Assembly: GCA_948146395.1 (NCBI GenBank)
Contig: OX411543.1
Coordinates: 33,375,058-33,439,057 of the forward strand
Direction: 5' to 3'
DNA: 64,000 nt
Source: Fragum whitleyi
Lineage: Eukaryota; Mollusca; Bivalvia; Cardiida; Cardiidae
A program made the position numbers and the translations under genes. The notes beneath the pieces are model-generated. The model was given only the letters and a program-made list of their open reading frames with translations, made no database searches and was not told the origin of the DNA. How positions within the stretch are numbered: position 1 is the first letter of the stretch; the number at the start of each line of letters is the position of its first letter. Positions 25,543 through 36,800 of the stretch are shown here, piece by piece.

Positions 25543-26073
25543 TAGCCTGCGGAGCCCGTATGGCTCACGTAAACTCGTACTGCCCTTATGTCGTTCGGTT
25601 CCCTTGCGGCGGCATAAGGTTCCCTTGCGACCACCGAACGGTTTTAACAGGCGCTGTAAACCTTGCGATTTTGTTAAAAAAAAAGTTTTGCAATTTTTAG
25701 AGATCGTAAATCCGCCCAGAGACCATAGCGAGTAGACTTGTCGTAAAGGCATCGCTCTGAAGGTCGCCACAAATACGTCACACGATCAATGTGCAATGTT
25801 TGCTTGTAAATCTTTACCGCATTATCCAAAGGTGACTGCACGGTCACATACGACGGCCGTGCGGGCTACATAAAATCTGAGTAAAGGCTGATCGCGCGAG
25901 CATATTGCCATTACCCTGCGATAGCTTGCGATCGCCACACGGGCTCAACAGGATTTCTCATTGATTATTGAAACATTGTGAGGTCACTGCTCGATTTTGC
26001 AACCAGATTCGCTGTAGAAAATAAAATCGCAGGCGATACCGTATGGGTTCCGTGGCGAATGTAAAACAGGCTA
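25543..26073. mobile_element. Possible 531-bp TIR element
   Basis: TAGCCTG at the left and CAGGCTA at the right are inverted; GGAGCCCGTATGG on the left resembles CCGTATGGGTTCC on the right. Internally GC-richer than its neighbours. Sequence of similar style (TACGGTAGCCACACGG) lies at 20860-21110. Confidence 0.4.
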
Positions 26074-26921
26074 AAGGGATCTACTGAAACTTGAGTAGTT
26101 AGAATAAATATGATTCTATGTAAGATTATAAATAACACAAACAATTCCTACCATAATGTTTCAGTAAACTTGTATTTTATGGTCGCCAAAAAGATGGGTA
26201 ATATTGTTCGCGCGAATGAACGTCACTGAACTTCAGTCCTGTGTAAAGATAAAAACACTTCCGAAACGTTAAAAATGTTGCCCCGCTTTTAACATTTTAT
26301 TTATTGATTGAAAATTGAAACAATTGCTTTTACAGTTTAATTGACTTACTAAGTGGTTTAAAACTCTAAAATCTAACTCGAAACATCTACCTGTTCCTAC
26401 GCAGGAAGTTTACAAAATACAAACAAACGAACAAACAAACAAACACCCCCACCCCCAAACTTATACATGTGCAATGCTAAAGTGACTTAGTCTGACCAGA
26501 TTTTTCACTGCTTTTTCCGCGGAAGGTCAGAGTATACTCTGGTAGAAGTACATCCTGCGTTAAATGATAAAAACGTTCGCGAAACGTTGAAGAAATAGCA
26601 CTCGCTTTGCAAGTGGACTAACATGCATGACGGAGGTCATTCTTACACGTTCGCAAACCTTTTTGTATCCATAACGCAGGACTGGTTGGTCACGATAATA
26701 TTGCTATCTTAGACGCCATCTGAAGTTGACGAAAACGTTATATAAGTTTGCTTACTTCTCTTTGTTCGCGAACGCATTCTGTACGCCGTAGTAAATACTG
26801 TCGTATATGTGTCAAAATGCTTTGTATATTTGTGATTAAATTATGCTTTGTTACACAGGCAGTTTGGGTTTAAATGATACCCTCTGGTCTTCATGTACTT
26901 ATTTATTGGAAGTAACATATC
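26074..26921. other. Intergenic, nothing recognised
   Basis: AT-rich. Contains ATAAAAACGTTCGCGAAACG and related GTTCGC motifs at 26200, 26570 and 26765, and an (AAAC)n tract at 26420-26440. No gene signal. Confidence 0.45.
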
Positions 26922-27384
26922 TTCTTTAATGCTTTAAGGTGGTTATCGTGAAAAAAACCCGGTAAATTATCACTTGATAATTTCACGGCAAAAGCAGTGA
27001 AATTATCAAAAACTTATACCCTGCTTTTGTGCATTTCATCCTATCTGACGTCATCTATGCGGGGTGAAATTAGTTACGTCACAATGAACGTTGCGTAGTA
27101 ATCACGTGCAAAATTACGCGCATTATGAAAATATGCCCTAGAAATTTCACATTTTGTCTCATTTTGTCTCATTATTGAAAAAAAAAAAAAAAAAGAAAAA
27201 AAAAAAAAAAGAAAGAGAATAATCGTTTGTTTTTGAGTAAGATCGATTAATATTTAATTTCGTGAACAACAAAAGCTATATTTTCACTAGTGACTCTGCC
27301 AATCGTGAAAATATAGCTTTTATTTGTTCACTCAATGAAATATAAATCGATCTTTCACTGAAACAAACGATTATCCTCTATATA
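26922..27384 (+). mobile_element. MITE family C, copy 2
   Basis: Same landmark order, including AAACTTATACCCTGCTTTTG and the terminal ACGATTATCCTCTATATA. A poly(A)-rich tract of about 40 bp has expanded inside it (27178-27215). Confidence 0.75.
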
Positions 27385-27814
27385 AAATTGGCGTCAAAAT
27401 TAAGTAAAAAGGACGGTTCAGAGGCGACTCTGAATTCGGCCTGAAATGTTTCCACAACTCCACGAAAGCCAATCCGTGACTAGCATATCCATTGCCACGA
27501 TGTGCCAATATGACCAGCGTTCAGGGTTGAAAACGGTGCAAACTGTTTCTAATTTATACCCTGTTTCTCATATACATTTGTATGCAAAGCGGATCATTTT
27601 GTCATCCTGAAAGTAGGGATATGTCTTATCAACGAACAAAGAAATCCGGTAACATTTTTACTTTTAAGAGAATACTTCAATTAAGAACTAAGAAATTTAT
27701 AGTTATAAACAAAAATTAAAAAATTGTGCACGAGTTCTCCGAAACACATATCGACAACTGTTAAAAACTGTCATATGTAAAATAAAAACCGGATAGAAAT
27801 CGGGAAAAACTGGA

Positions 27815-28005
27815 AACCATGTTGGTCCATTATGGGCAAATTTTTGCCCTTTCGGGGTCCATATAGGGCCCATATAGCTTGCCCATGTGGGACCCATCCA
27901 TATCCCGGTTGTACATCCCGTCTGGGCCCCACATGGGTTGCACATTTAGGTCCTATATAGATCCCCGCATGGGACATAGGTGTCTGCCTGTGGGACCCCT
28001 TTTGT
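27815..28005. repeat. Degenerate GGGACCCATATGGGC repeats
   Basis: GGTCCATATAGGGCCCATAT, CCCATGTGGGACCCATC, CTGGGCCCCACATGGGTTGC and CCGCATGGGACATAGG recur in about 190 bp. The frames through it are repeat-driven. Confidence 0.6.
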
Positions 28006-28225
28006 ATCCAAATAACTTAATTTTAGATGTCAAATTCATGTAAAACAAGAAAAATGGTCCCATTTTGTAGTGTTCGAATCACACGAATTTCAAATTCTAG
28101 AAAGAAAATCTGATGTGCAGAATTTGAGCAATTTGTCCCAAAGTATCCTTAATTTCATAGATAGGGATACCTTAAGGCTAATTACTCGAATTATGAGGGC
28201 CTAAATCGAACCTCTTTTATAGAAA

Positions 28226-28452
28226 CACTGGATCATCTCTCTCTCTATCTCTCTCTCTCTCTATTTCTCTCTCTCTCTCTTTATTTCTCTCTCTCTCTCT
28301 CGCTCTTCGAGGCTCTCTCTCTCTCTCCCTCTCTCTCTATCTCATTCTCTCCCTCGTTCTCTCTCTCTCCCCCTCTCTCTCTATCTCATTCTCTCCGGCT
28401 CTCGCTCTCCGAGGCTCTCTTTCTCCCCCCTCTCTCTGTCTCTCTCTCTCGT
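28226..28452. repeat. CT-rich microsatellite
   Basis: About 225 bp of imperfect (CT)n with TATCTC, CTCGCTC and CCCTC interruptions. Confidence 0.9.
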
Positions 28453-28794
28453 TTTTTTTAACTAAGGAGAATCATGTTTCTAACACATTTCTCTTTTCCA
28501 AACTGTTTTACAGAGATATCCTCAGATTGTCATGGGGTACATCGTTTAATTGGCAAATAAATTTTGAAAAGAGAAAACTGCAGGACATCAAGTATAGAAT
28601 TCTATACTGTTACTCATTATGATTAGTTCATACGTTACTCGAAATTTATTCATCGCCTGAGAGAAAAGTCAAGCTACTTTAAAATAGAGTCAACTTGAAA
28701 AATAAGCTCTAATTATACGGTGTTGTCCGCGTTTAACATAAATTCATAAACTGATTCAATTTCTAATTTGATGAAAAAATACGGTCCTAATATT

Positions 28795-30750
28795 CACCCC
28801 GGGACGCACCGGGACACCGCGGGACTCAATGAGACACCCCGGGACGCATCAAATATGATTTATTTGCAATAAATAGATGGATATTATGCATATTACTTAT
28901 ACAATTGAACAGATTTAATGTTTCATATGAGTAATTTACATATCTAAATTCAGTCCCAATGTTTTAGTGAAATCGTTTTGTGAATTCGTACAACTTGACA
29001 TTAAAAATTAGTCTCGGGTTTCTTTTCCTACCCTTGAGAAATCGTTTTGTGAGATCGTATTTGCATGTATATGAAGTACCGCTTTTTCTTATTTCACGAG
29101 AAGCCGTTTACTAGGATATCCGCACAGTTGAATTAAGTCCCGGGGTGATTCTTATCCTATCCGATGATGAAGAAACCGATTTATGAAATCGTATATCCAT
29201 ATAAAATGAGTCAATCAGTCTCTGGGGCTTTCTTCTTCAAGGAAAATTGTTTTGGAAGTTTAATGTTCAGTTGAAAAGTTCCGCTGTATTTCTTATTCTT
29301 TTCTGAATTGTTTCATGAGTTCTTGTAGCATATAAAATTGGTCCCGGGATTCTTTTCTTATCCTGTAGAATTCTTTTTCAAACTCGTATATCAATTATAT
29401 TTCCTTTGCGAAATCTGCCAGGAGAAATCATTTTGAATGTTTTCAGTTCAATTCAATTAAGTCCCCGGGCGTTTCTTTTCCTATGCGAAATCGCTTTGTG
29501 AGTTTGAATATGCATATAAAATTAATCCTGGAATGTTTCTTCTTCCAAGAGAAATCGTCTTGTATACATGTATTTCTGTTCGATCGAATTATGTACCATG
29601 GCCTTTCCAAACTTATGCGAAATCGCTTTGTGAGTTTGAATATGCATATAAAATGAGTCCCGGGGTGTTTCTTCTGCCAAGACAAATCGTTTTGTATGTT
29701 TTCTGTTCAATTGAATTTAGTTCCCGGTCGTTTCTTATCCTAAGCGAAATCGCTTTGTGAGTTTGAATATGCATATAAAATGAGTCCCGGGGTGTTTCTT
29801 CTGCCAAGACAAATCGTTTTGTATGTTTTCTGTTCAATTGAATTTAGTTCCCGGGCGTTTCTTATTCTAAGCGAAATCGCTTTGTGAGTTTGAATATGCA
29901 TATAAAATTAGTCCCGGGGTGTTTCTTCTGCCATGACAAATCATTTTGAATGATTTCTGTTCAATAAGATTTAGTCCCCGGGTGTTTCTAATCCTATGCG
30001 AAATCGCTTTGTGAGTTTGAATATGCATATAAAATAAAGAGAAATCGTTAGCAAAAACTTCAGTGAAAATAAATTTAGTTCCTGGTGTTTCTTGTCCTTT
30101 ACCAATTTGTTTCTGAGCTCGTATTTGCATATGGAATTAGTCCCGATTTTTTGTACTACAAGAAATTCTTTTTTGAGCTCGTTTTTGCACATAAAATTAG
30201 TTCCGGTATGTTTTTTTATTTAACGAGAATCAGGTACAATGTAAGTTCTATCCGCACTTGCATTAAGTCCAGGGCTGCTATCTCTTATTCTCTTATTCAA
30301 CGTAGTCTAAAAACATCGACTTTGTAATCTTATTTCACTTTGATTAACTTTGTATTATTATTTATTTTCATGAAAAAAAACTTTTTCCCGAAACATCGAT
30401 CTAATTCTCATTAAACTGATAAACGTGTTCCGGGGTTTATTTTAAACATACACTTTAAAAAGGGTAACTTACTTTAAATGAGTCCCGGGGTGGTGTCACA
30501 TTTTTTTAATATGAAATTGCATGCTTTTCCACGATCAGTAACGGTTAGGTGTCCCGGGGTGTCTGTCTCAATACAATGATATCATCAAAATTAGTGTAAA
30601 ACCAAATTCAGCAAGCTGAAATTATTATTCATATTTAATCAAATGTACATTTATATAATCAATTTCTTATTGTATAATGATTTCATAGCTTACATTTTAT
30701 ATATGAACCGTCCCGGGGTGTCCCGGTGTGTCCCGGTGCGTCCCGGGGTG
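28795..30750. mobile_element. 1956-bp TIR element filled with tandem repeats
   Basis: The left end CACCCCGGGACGCACCGGGA and the complement of the right end are identical for 23 bp; both ends continue as iterated CCGGGACAC units. ATT flanks both sides. The interior is a tandem array (see 29440-30200). No open frame resembling a transposase. Confidence 0.65.
29440..30200. repeat. 127-bp tandem repeat array inside the CCCGGG element
   Basis: TATGCATATAAAAT recurs at 29509, 29641, 29768, 29895 and 30022 (periods 132, 127, 127, 127). Each unit has two related halves beginning GTCCCGGGGTGTTTCTT and GTTCCCGGGCGTTTCTT, followed by GCGAAATCG or ACAAATCG. Short frames through it are repeat shadows. 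Confidence 0.8.
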
Positions 30751-31216
30751 ATTATCAAGACCCGAAAAAATAAAACAAAATGCATTTTGCCATTATTTGT
30801 AAATAGATTTCAGTTTCTTAATACATGTACGATAAAATTTCAATTCGACAATTTTTCACATCTTTGTCAAGTTCTAGGGCTCTTAACGGTCATTCAAAAT
30901 GCCTTAAATATATAAGTGTAAAAATCAAACTGTGACAACAGCAAGAATTTTTTTTTTTAATTTTCCCAATTTTTTTACATGTTCTTCAATATTCTTTTTA
31001 TCATTCTTTTTTTGTCTAGGTAAATGTGTAATCATTTGATTCTTTTTAATTTTTCGGGTAAAATCACTTTCCTCGTTTTAGATAACAGGGTCAGTATTAC
31101 ATATAAAAACAACAACAGTTATTTGCATGAATAATATCAAAACAATTATCTTAGAATATTAACAATAGCTTCAAACACAAAAAGAGATATAAAAAATCTT
31201 CATAAATATACTACAA

Positions 31217-31340
31217 CTTTTAGGGAACGATTTGACCGAGGAAAAATCTATCATGGAACGAGTTGACTATATGGGTGGAAATTCGTCACGAGTTCATTGA
31301 GGAACGAATTGACGGAGGAACGAGTTGAGTGGCACCCCCA
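31217..31340. repeat. Iterated GGAACGAGTTGA motifs
   Basis: GGAACGATTTGACCGAGGA, GGAACGAGTTGACTAT, GAGGAACGAATTGACGGAG and GGAACGAGTTGAGTGG occur within about 120 bp. Possibly one terminus of another foldback; no inverted partner was found nearby. Confidence 0.4.
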
Positions 31341-31675
31341 TGAGACCGGGTACCAAAATTGCACAAGAAAATGTAAACACAAAAGTTGTGCTTATTCAGT
31401 TTGGTCTAAACGCACATGCAGGTAATATATGACTATTTACTTTATCCTTCCATTAGTTATTCTGCTATTCAGTTAATTTTTGTCGTTCTTATTTTATCTT
31501 TTAGGATAAAATACGTTTAAACAAGATTCGTACCTAGGTTGAGTCGTACACGAAGGTTATCTCAAGTTTGCAGTTAGTTATCAGACTGTTTTTATCATAG
31601 GCACTTTGATTCAGGGTTTTATAACTACTTACATATCTCACTAAAATCAATAACACACAAGGTTATGCGGACGCC

Positions 31676-32390
31676 AGTTTTAAATAGTAGACCCGTTATA
31701 TTTTCACACCGTTTTAGAAGCAATGAATTTTAACAGTATTAACCGAGATTTCCTAATGATTTTCATTACATATACTTTCGTTAGGTGTCCTGTCAACTAG
31801 GCCTGTTAAAAACTCGGCCCGCATAAAACTAGGCCTGTGTATAACTCGGCCCGTCAACTTGGCCTGTATATAAATTATATAGTGTTTAGCCTAGTAAACG
31901 GATATATAAGCACACTTATCAGATAGTTAATCAATGTGCTTAAAGGAGGTGCGAATTCACAAATGGTGATCAAAATCTACGATCTTCATATTTAATACGC
32001 ATATAACTCGTCATCTTCTTTTGTGCTTAGAAAAAAATAATTTGAAAAATAAATTTGAATAAAAGGTGAATTATGTATCTAATTATATCTTTTTTATCTT
32101 ATATTTACACAAATGCCAAATTATAGTAAGATAAGATTATTATTATAAAAGACCCTTTGAACGAGTGATTATTTATTAATTAATTTTTATCAATTATCAA
32201 AAAAGCACATAAGGTATCCAAAATATTTACATTGCATCGTCATACATAATACAAAGCAGGCCGAGTTGACAGCCCGAGTTAACGGGCCGAGTTATTCGCA
32301 GGCCGAGTTGACTATGAACCCCCTCGTTAACACTCTAAAAGTTAATGAATGGCAAAACATTGTGGATCTATTAAGGTTTCACTTCCTGAA
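31676..32390. repeat. Palindromic repeat family G, copy 3, split by another element
   Basis: The left half ends ATTTCCTAATGATTTTCATT near 31768; the right half resumes GTTAACACTCTAAAAGTT at 32327. About 530 bp of foreign sequence separates them. Confidence 0.55.
31795..32325. mobile_element. Foldback element with iterated ACTCGGCC termini
   Basis: The left end carries GTCAACTAGGCCTG, AACTCGGCCCG and GTCAACTTGGCCTG; the right end carries the complements CAGGCCGAGTTGAC, GGGCCGAGTTA and CAGGCCGAGTTGAC. The interior is very AT-rich with no ORF. It interrupts repeat family G. Confidence 0.6.
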
Positions 32391-33452
32391 GAGAATGGAT
32401 GTTTTTTCAAGCATATTTGGCTTCTGTCACAGGATGTGTTTATTCGTGAAAATCGAGAACCAAATTGCATGTTAAAACATCTGTTCCCTTTGAAAATGGC
32501 CACTACACTACCTCCTTTCATTATTTATTAAAGTGATATTGGTAGGTTGTTATCAAGCCTGAATCCAAGTGCCTGTGGTTTTTGTGATATCTTATTCTGA
32601 GACTAGACACTTTGAGAATCTAAATGCAGTAATTCAAGGTGGTTTTGGTATTAATGACCAACTTATGCCAGGGCAAGGTCTTGAGTCCCTTTTACCTTTA
32701 TCTGGGCCCTGGAGTAGTCTCCCATTTTATTTTTCGACTAAGTCAACAGGACCAGTAAAAAATCAAATTCAAACCTGGGAAAGATGGTAGAATGCACTCG
32801 CAAAAAAGCAGAGATCAATCATTATGATCATGAATTTACAAAAAAAAACAGTGTTTTCTCCAACCTGCGTTCCTGTTTCTTATAGCGCACTAAAGTTAGT
32901 TTTATAGGTAATCGATTGGACTCCACTAAATAATGTCAAATGTTAGATGCGATTAATCAATTTTGTCATGAAACATCAGACTAAGATTCATCATGAACAG
33001 TCAGAAAACAGTAATGTTGGAAAGATCAGCAGCGGCATTCAGCCCTGAACCGCTGAACGACCCCTGAAAAGTAATTTTCTTCTTTGATATCTTGGACAAA
33101 TAAGAATAAGGACTGGGGTTTACAGAATAAAGATGGGTCAACTAAATTCCAAATGTTTCCAGTATTGATTTTGAATAATGAAATAAAATCAATGTATTAC
33201 TAGATTCTGAATTAAACAAGTCAAGCACATTTGGGACATTAGCTCCAGAAACATGCATCAGTTCTCTCTCTCGACACTAAAAACAGCAGATCCCAAATTA
33301 GCCCCTGTTTAGCATTTAAGAAAAAAAAATTTTGTTTTTGTTATGTGTCCCTTGGAATCAAGGTATGGGGAGACCTGTGAACCCCTAAGTTTTTGTCAAA
33401 GCTGAACACTTGGTATGCTTCAATTCTAGGAACACCATTATTAATGCAGTGG
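32391..33452. other. Intergenic between repeats and the FBXL6-like gene
   Basis: Several short plus-strand frames (60-75 codons) with no recognisable domain or splice support. Could hold the promoter or a 5' UTR exon of the FBXL6-like gene; neither is identifiable by eye. Confidence 0.4.
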
Positions 33453-33590
33453 TACAGATAAGAGGGGGTAATGCCATTCTAAAATCCTTGCTACTCAATG
33501 AAACCCTATGTTATAATTACTCATTGACAAGGTGATTTCAATGAGTACCCACAGTTTAGGATTTGTGAAATCCAAAACACCTTTTCTATC
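33453..33590 (+). repeat. Repeat family E, copy 4, just upstream of the FBXL6-like start
   Basis: ACAGATAAGAGGGGGTAATG, ACTCAATGAAACCCTATGTT, AACACCTTTTCTATCT. It ends about 75 bp before the likely first coding exon. Confidence 0.65.
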
Positions 33591-33713
33591 TATTGTTATG
33601 TTTATGTTACTATGAGTGGATCTTATCTATGAATTATCTATAAATAACATATGTGTTTCTTAGGCAGATTCATCTCAACTACTGTTTTGGCATTGGCCTT
33701 GAGAGATTCCAAA

Positions 33714-33841
33714 ATGCCGAAACAAGAAAAAGGCATCCTGGGAGTGAAGAAGGATCCCAAAAACCAAATTCTCTTCTCATTTAAAGTTAGAGATGGGGAG
33801 GAATGGCCATCTGACGATGATGACTCCGACTACAATCCTTA
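33714..33841 (+). CDS. FBXL6: FBXL6-like exon 1 (residues 1-43)
   Basis: Begins MPKQEKGILGVKKD and ends in an acidic run followed by DYNP; donor GTATGT at 33842, phase 2. The reading frame stays open upstream to an acceptor-like TTTCTTAG ending at 33663, so this may be the second exon of a transcript with a 5' UTR exon further left. Confidence 0.75.
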
Positions 33842-36800
33842 GTATGTTCAATTTACACAGTATTTATGCTAGGATTAAATGATTTAAATGAAAAATCAAA
33901 ACAACTATGAAATCTATGGTATTTTATGTTCATATTTTCATAAAAAATGATAAAAAAATCCCCCTTAAATGTTGAAAAAAGGGGGACTTATGACAATCCT
34001 CTTTGAAGGATGTATATACACAAGTTTGTACATTCGGATTTGAAGTATAATCACACACAATACCAATTGCATAATACAAAAATATCCTATGAAAAAAATA
34101 TTGCTGATGGATGATCAAAACTTTGTAACTAATGCTTATTGAAGACCCTTGGGTCATATTGGGCTCCACTCGGGACCAACTCTTTTTACATAAAAGAACG
34201 AAAATCTTTGAAAGTCACATTTGAGCTCCTTCTGAGCGCATTCTAATTTTTACCTAGAATCAAAGAGCAAAAATTTTCAAAAATCTTCTCTGAAACCAGA
34301 AGGCAGACACCTTTTATATTTTGTATGTAGTACTATGAAATGGACCTTTATCAAGTATTTTTTTTATCAAACCCCTGGGGTGAAATGGGGTGCATCCCAT
34401 TTTACTTTAGAAACAAACAGGATAATCTAGGAACATCTTCATCTCTGAAACCAAAAAGCAGACATCTTTCATATTTTCAGGGATTGTAGCATTATATAGA
34501 GGACCTCTACCAAAATTTTTCATGTCATGCCCTTGGGGTCATATTTGGGCTCTGAATGGAACTCTGTACTTTACATAGACACAAAGGAGGAAATCTTAAA
34601 AACTTGTTCTCTGAAACCAGAAGGCAGGGACTTTTCATAATACAATGTAGTTTCATTCAATTGAATATCATCAAGTTTGTTAATTACATGCCCCCATGTT
34701 CATCAAAGGGCTGTGCCCAGGCATGTCCTTTTTAATTTTTGCTGAAAACAATCCATGGTATCGTTCTTATGTAGAAATTTTCTCCTTGTTGAGATCTGCA
34801 TATTTAATTGATGTGATGTCTAAGGGGTCAAAGAGATTCAGGTGAGTGATCTAGGACCATCATGGTCCTTTTTTTGACTTAGATTTTTTGCATTATGCAG
34901 CACTTGCAGCGTGTCAACCAAGCTTACTCAAGTTTTACCAACAATAATAAAGTAGAAAGCAGGCAAGCATACAACTTTAATCTTTGTCATGCTGAAAAAA
35001 AATCCTCGCAAAATTACACTCTAGTGCTGAAGACTCTGAAAGAATGCTCATATTTCTTCTGAAATTTAAGTCTTGGCGCAATTCTCTGGCAAATAAGACA
35101 TCCAGGTGGTGTAGACTAAGATCGAACTGCACAAATGTGCAGGCTGATTTTTTCTATACCTCCCAATAAAGCAGGAATATTCTTGTTTCAGCATGACAAG
35201 GATTTAATCTTACCAGACTAGTGCTTTTATTCTTTTAAAAGTGAAAGTTCTGAAGATGAAACCAAAGGAAAAGGTGGTGGAAAGAGAAAAAACAAAGATA
35301 AACAAAAAGGGAAAAAATCTGCAAAGAGAAAAAAAGTGGATACATCAAAAAAAGCTGTTGATTCAAAACCAAGGGAGACTAGAAAAGCTGTTGATATAGG
35401 AGATTTACCTCCCCTGCCAGTTGAAATATGGGAAAAGATATTTGAATATGTGATAGCAGAGGAAGGAGCTGTCCCATTTTTATTGAAAATGTGAGTATAA
35501 TTGGGCCTGTACATGTTCAAGCTTTTCAACTTCAGGAGTCATTATTAACGCCTTGACATTTGATTTCTAGTGGTCAAAAATGCTATTGAAGTGGCTAAAA
35601 CTATAAAATGAATGAATAATAAGTACATATTTGATAATTTGATTATTGACTTTTCTCATTATTTCCTCCATATCTTTTTAAGAGATTCATATGAAATTGA
35701 CAGAACTGAAGGTGACAATTAATTTGTATAAATCTTTAATTTGAAGAAATATCAAGATGTAACACTGAAAAATAGCATAACAAATTGACCCTTTTGCAGA
35801 AAAATGCAAAGGTTAAAATGGCATATTTTCATGATTTTGGGGTGCCTGTGAGATCCCTTGATAAAGGGTAAAAAACATGCACTTAATTACTGTACTTTGA
35901 AAAAATGAGTGGCATTTAGCAGTAAAATACAAAATGTCATTAGAATTTGATGTGATATTTATTGTTTCAATCAAATACCTTTTTTTTGAAGAATATCACT
36001 CTGTATAATACAAATAATATTAATTAAAATGGGATGAAGAACAATGCCCATTTTCCCACTTATATTTACAGAGCCCCGTATGTTTGTGAACTGTGGAGCG
36101 ATCTCAGCAAGAAAATGAGACTCTGGAAGAAAGCCGATCTCTCCTTTGGGTGGTTCAAAATGGCGGACAAAACATTTCAGAGATTTTGTCGGACCAGATT
36201 GAAGGAATGTCAGCACCTGAATCTTTCTGGTTCAAAACTAACGAAGAACTTAGATAACATTCAGGTAACATTCTTGGAGGTCAGTGCAAAACTATTGTTA
36301 GGGCCTATGTAAGCATAGGCACTTACAAAAATTATGCACTGATGCTCTCAATTATACCCTTTACTTGATGGTGTATTTCATAGTGGTCCAAATTGAATGA
36401 GGTGGTAGATGACATTTGAAAGTCAGCTTAACCCTTTGCTGTTTAATCCCTGCTTTTTACGTGCCTGTGATTTCTATGATTGAGAAAACATTGTGAAAAA
36501 AGAAGAAATTGCTTCTGACAAGCAATGTCTTCTTTTTCCACACTATTTTCTACCTTACTGAATGGTTATTTTTCAAATTAAATCCACTTTAAATTTTCGT
36601 CTGCAAACCCTTTGAATTTGGACAGGTCCAAAATTTTGTAAACAGGAAAGGGTTAATTGAAAAGTATAGCAAATATTTGAGTTAAAAATATTTTTTCAGA
36701 TACAGTGTATCAAATCCCATAACCAAATGACAGAATTGAATGAAGCATATTGGAGGACTATGCCAACTGAATATTCAAATTTAAAAAAAAATGTATCTTT

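Noticed and set aside
29440..30200. CRISPR-like periodic repeats
   Set aside because: The period is 127 bp with the whole unit conserved, there are no unique spacers or cas genes, and the context is eukaryotic.
32266..32790. Three plus-strand frames of 60-73 codons as a possible gene upstream of FBXL6-like
   Set aside because: They overlap each other or repeat ends, show no domain, and no splice sites link them into one frame.
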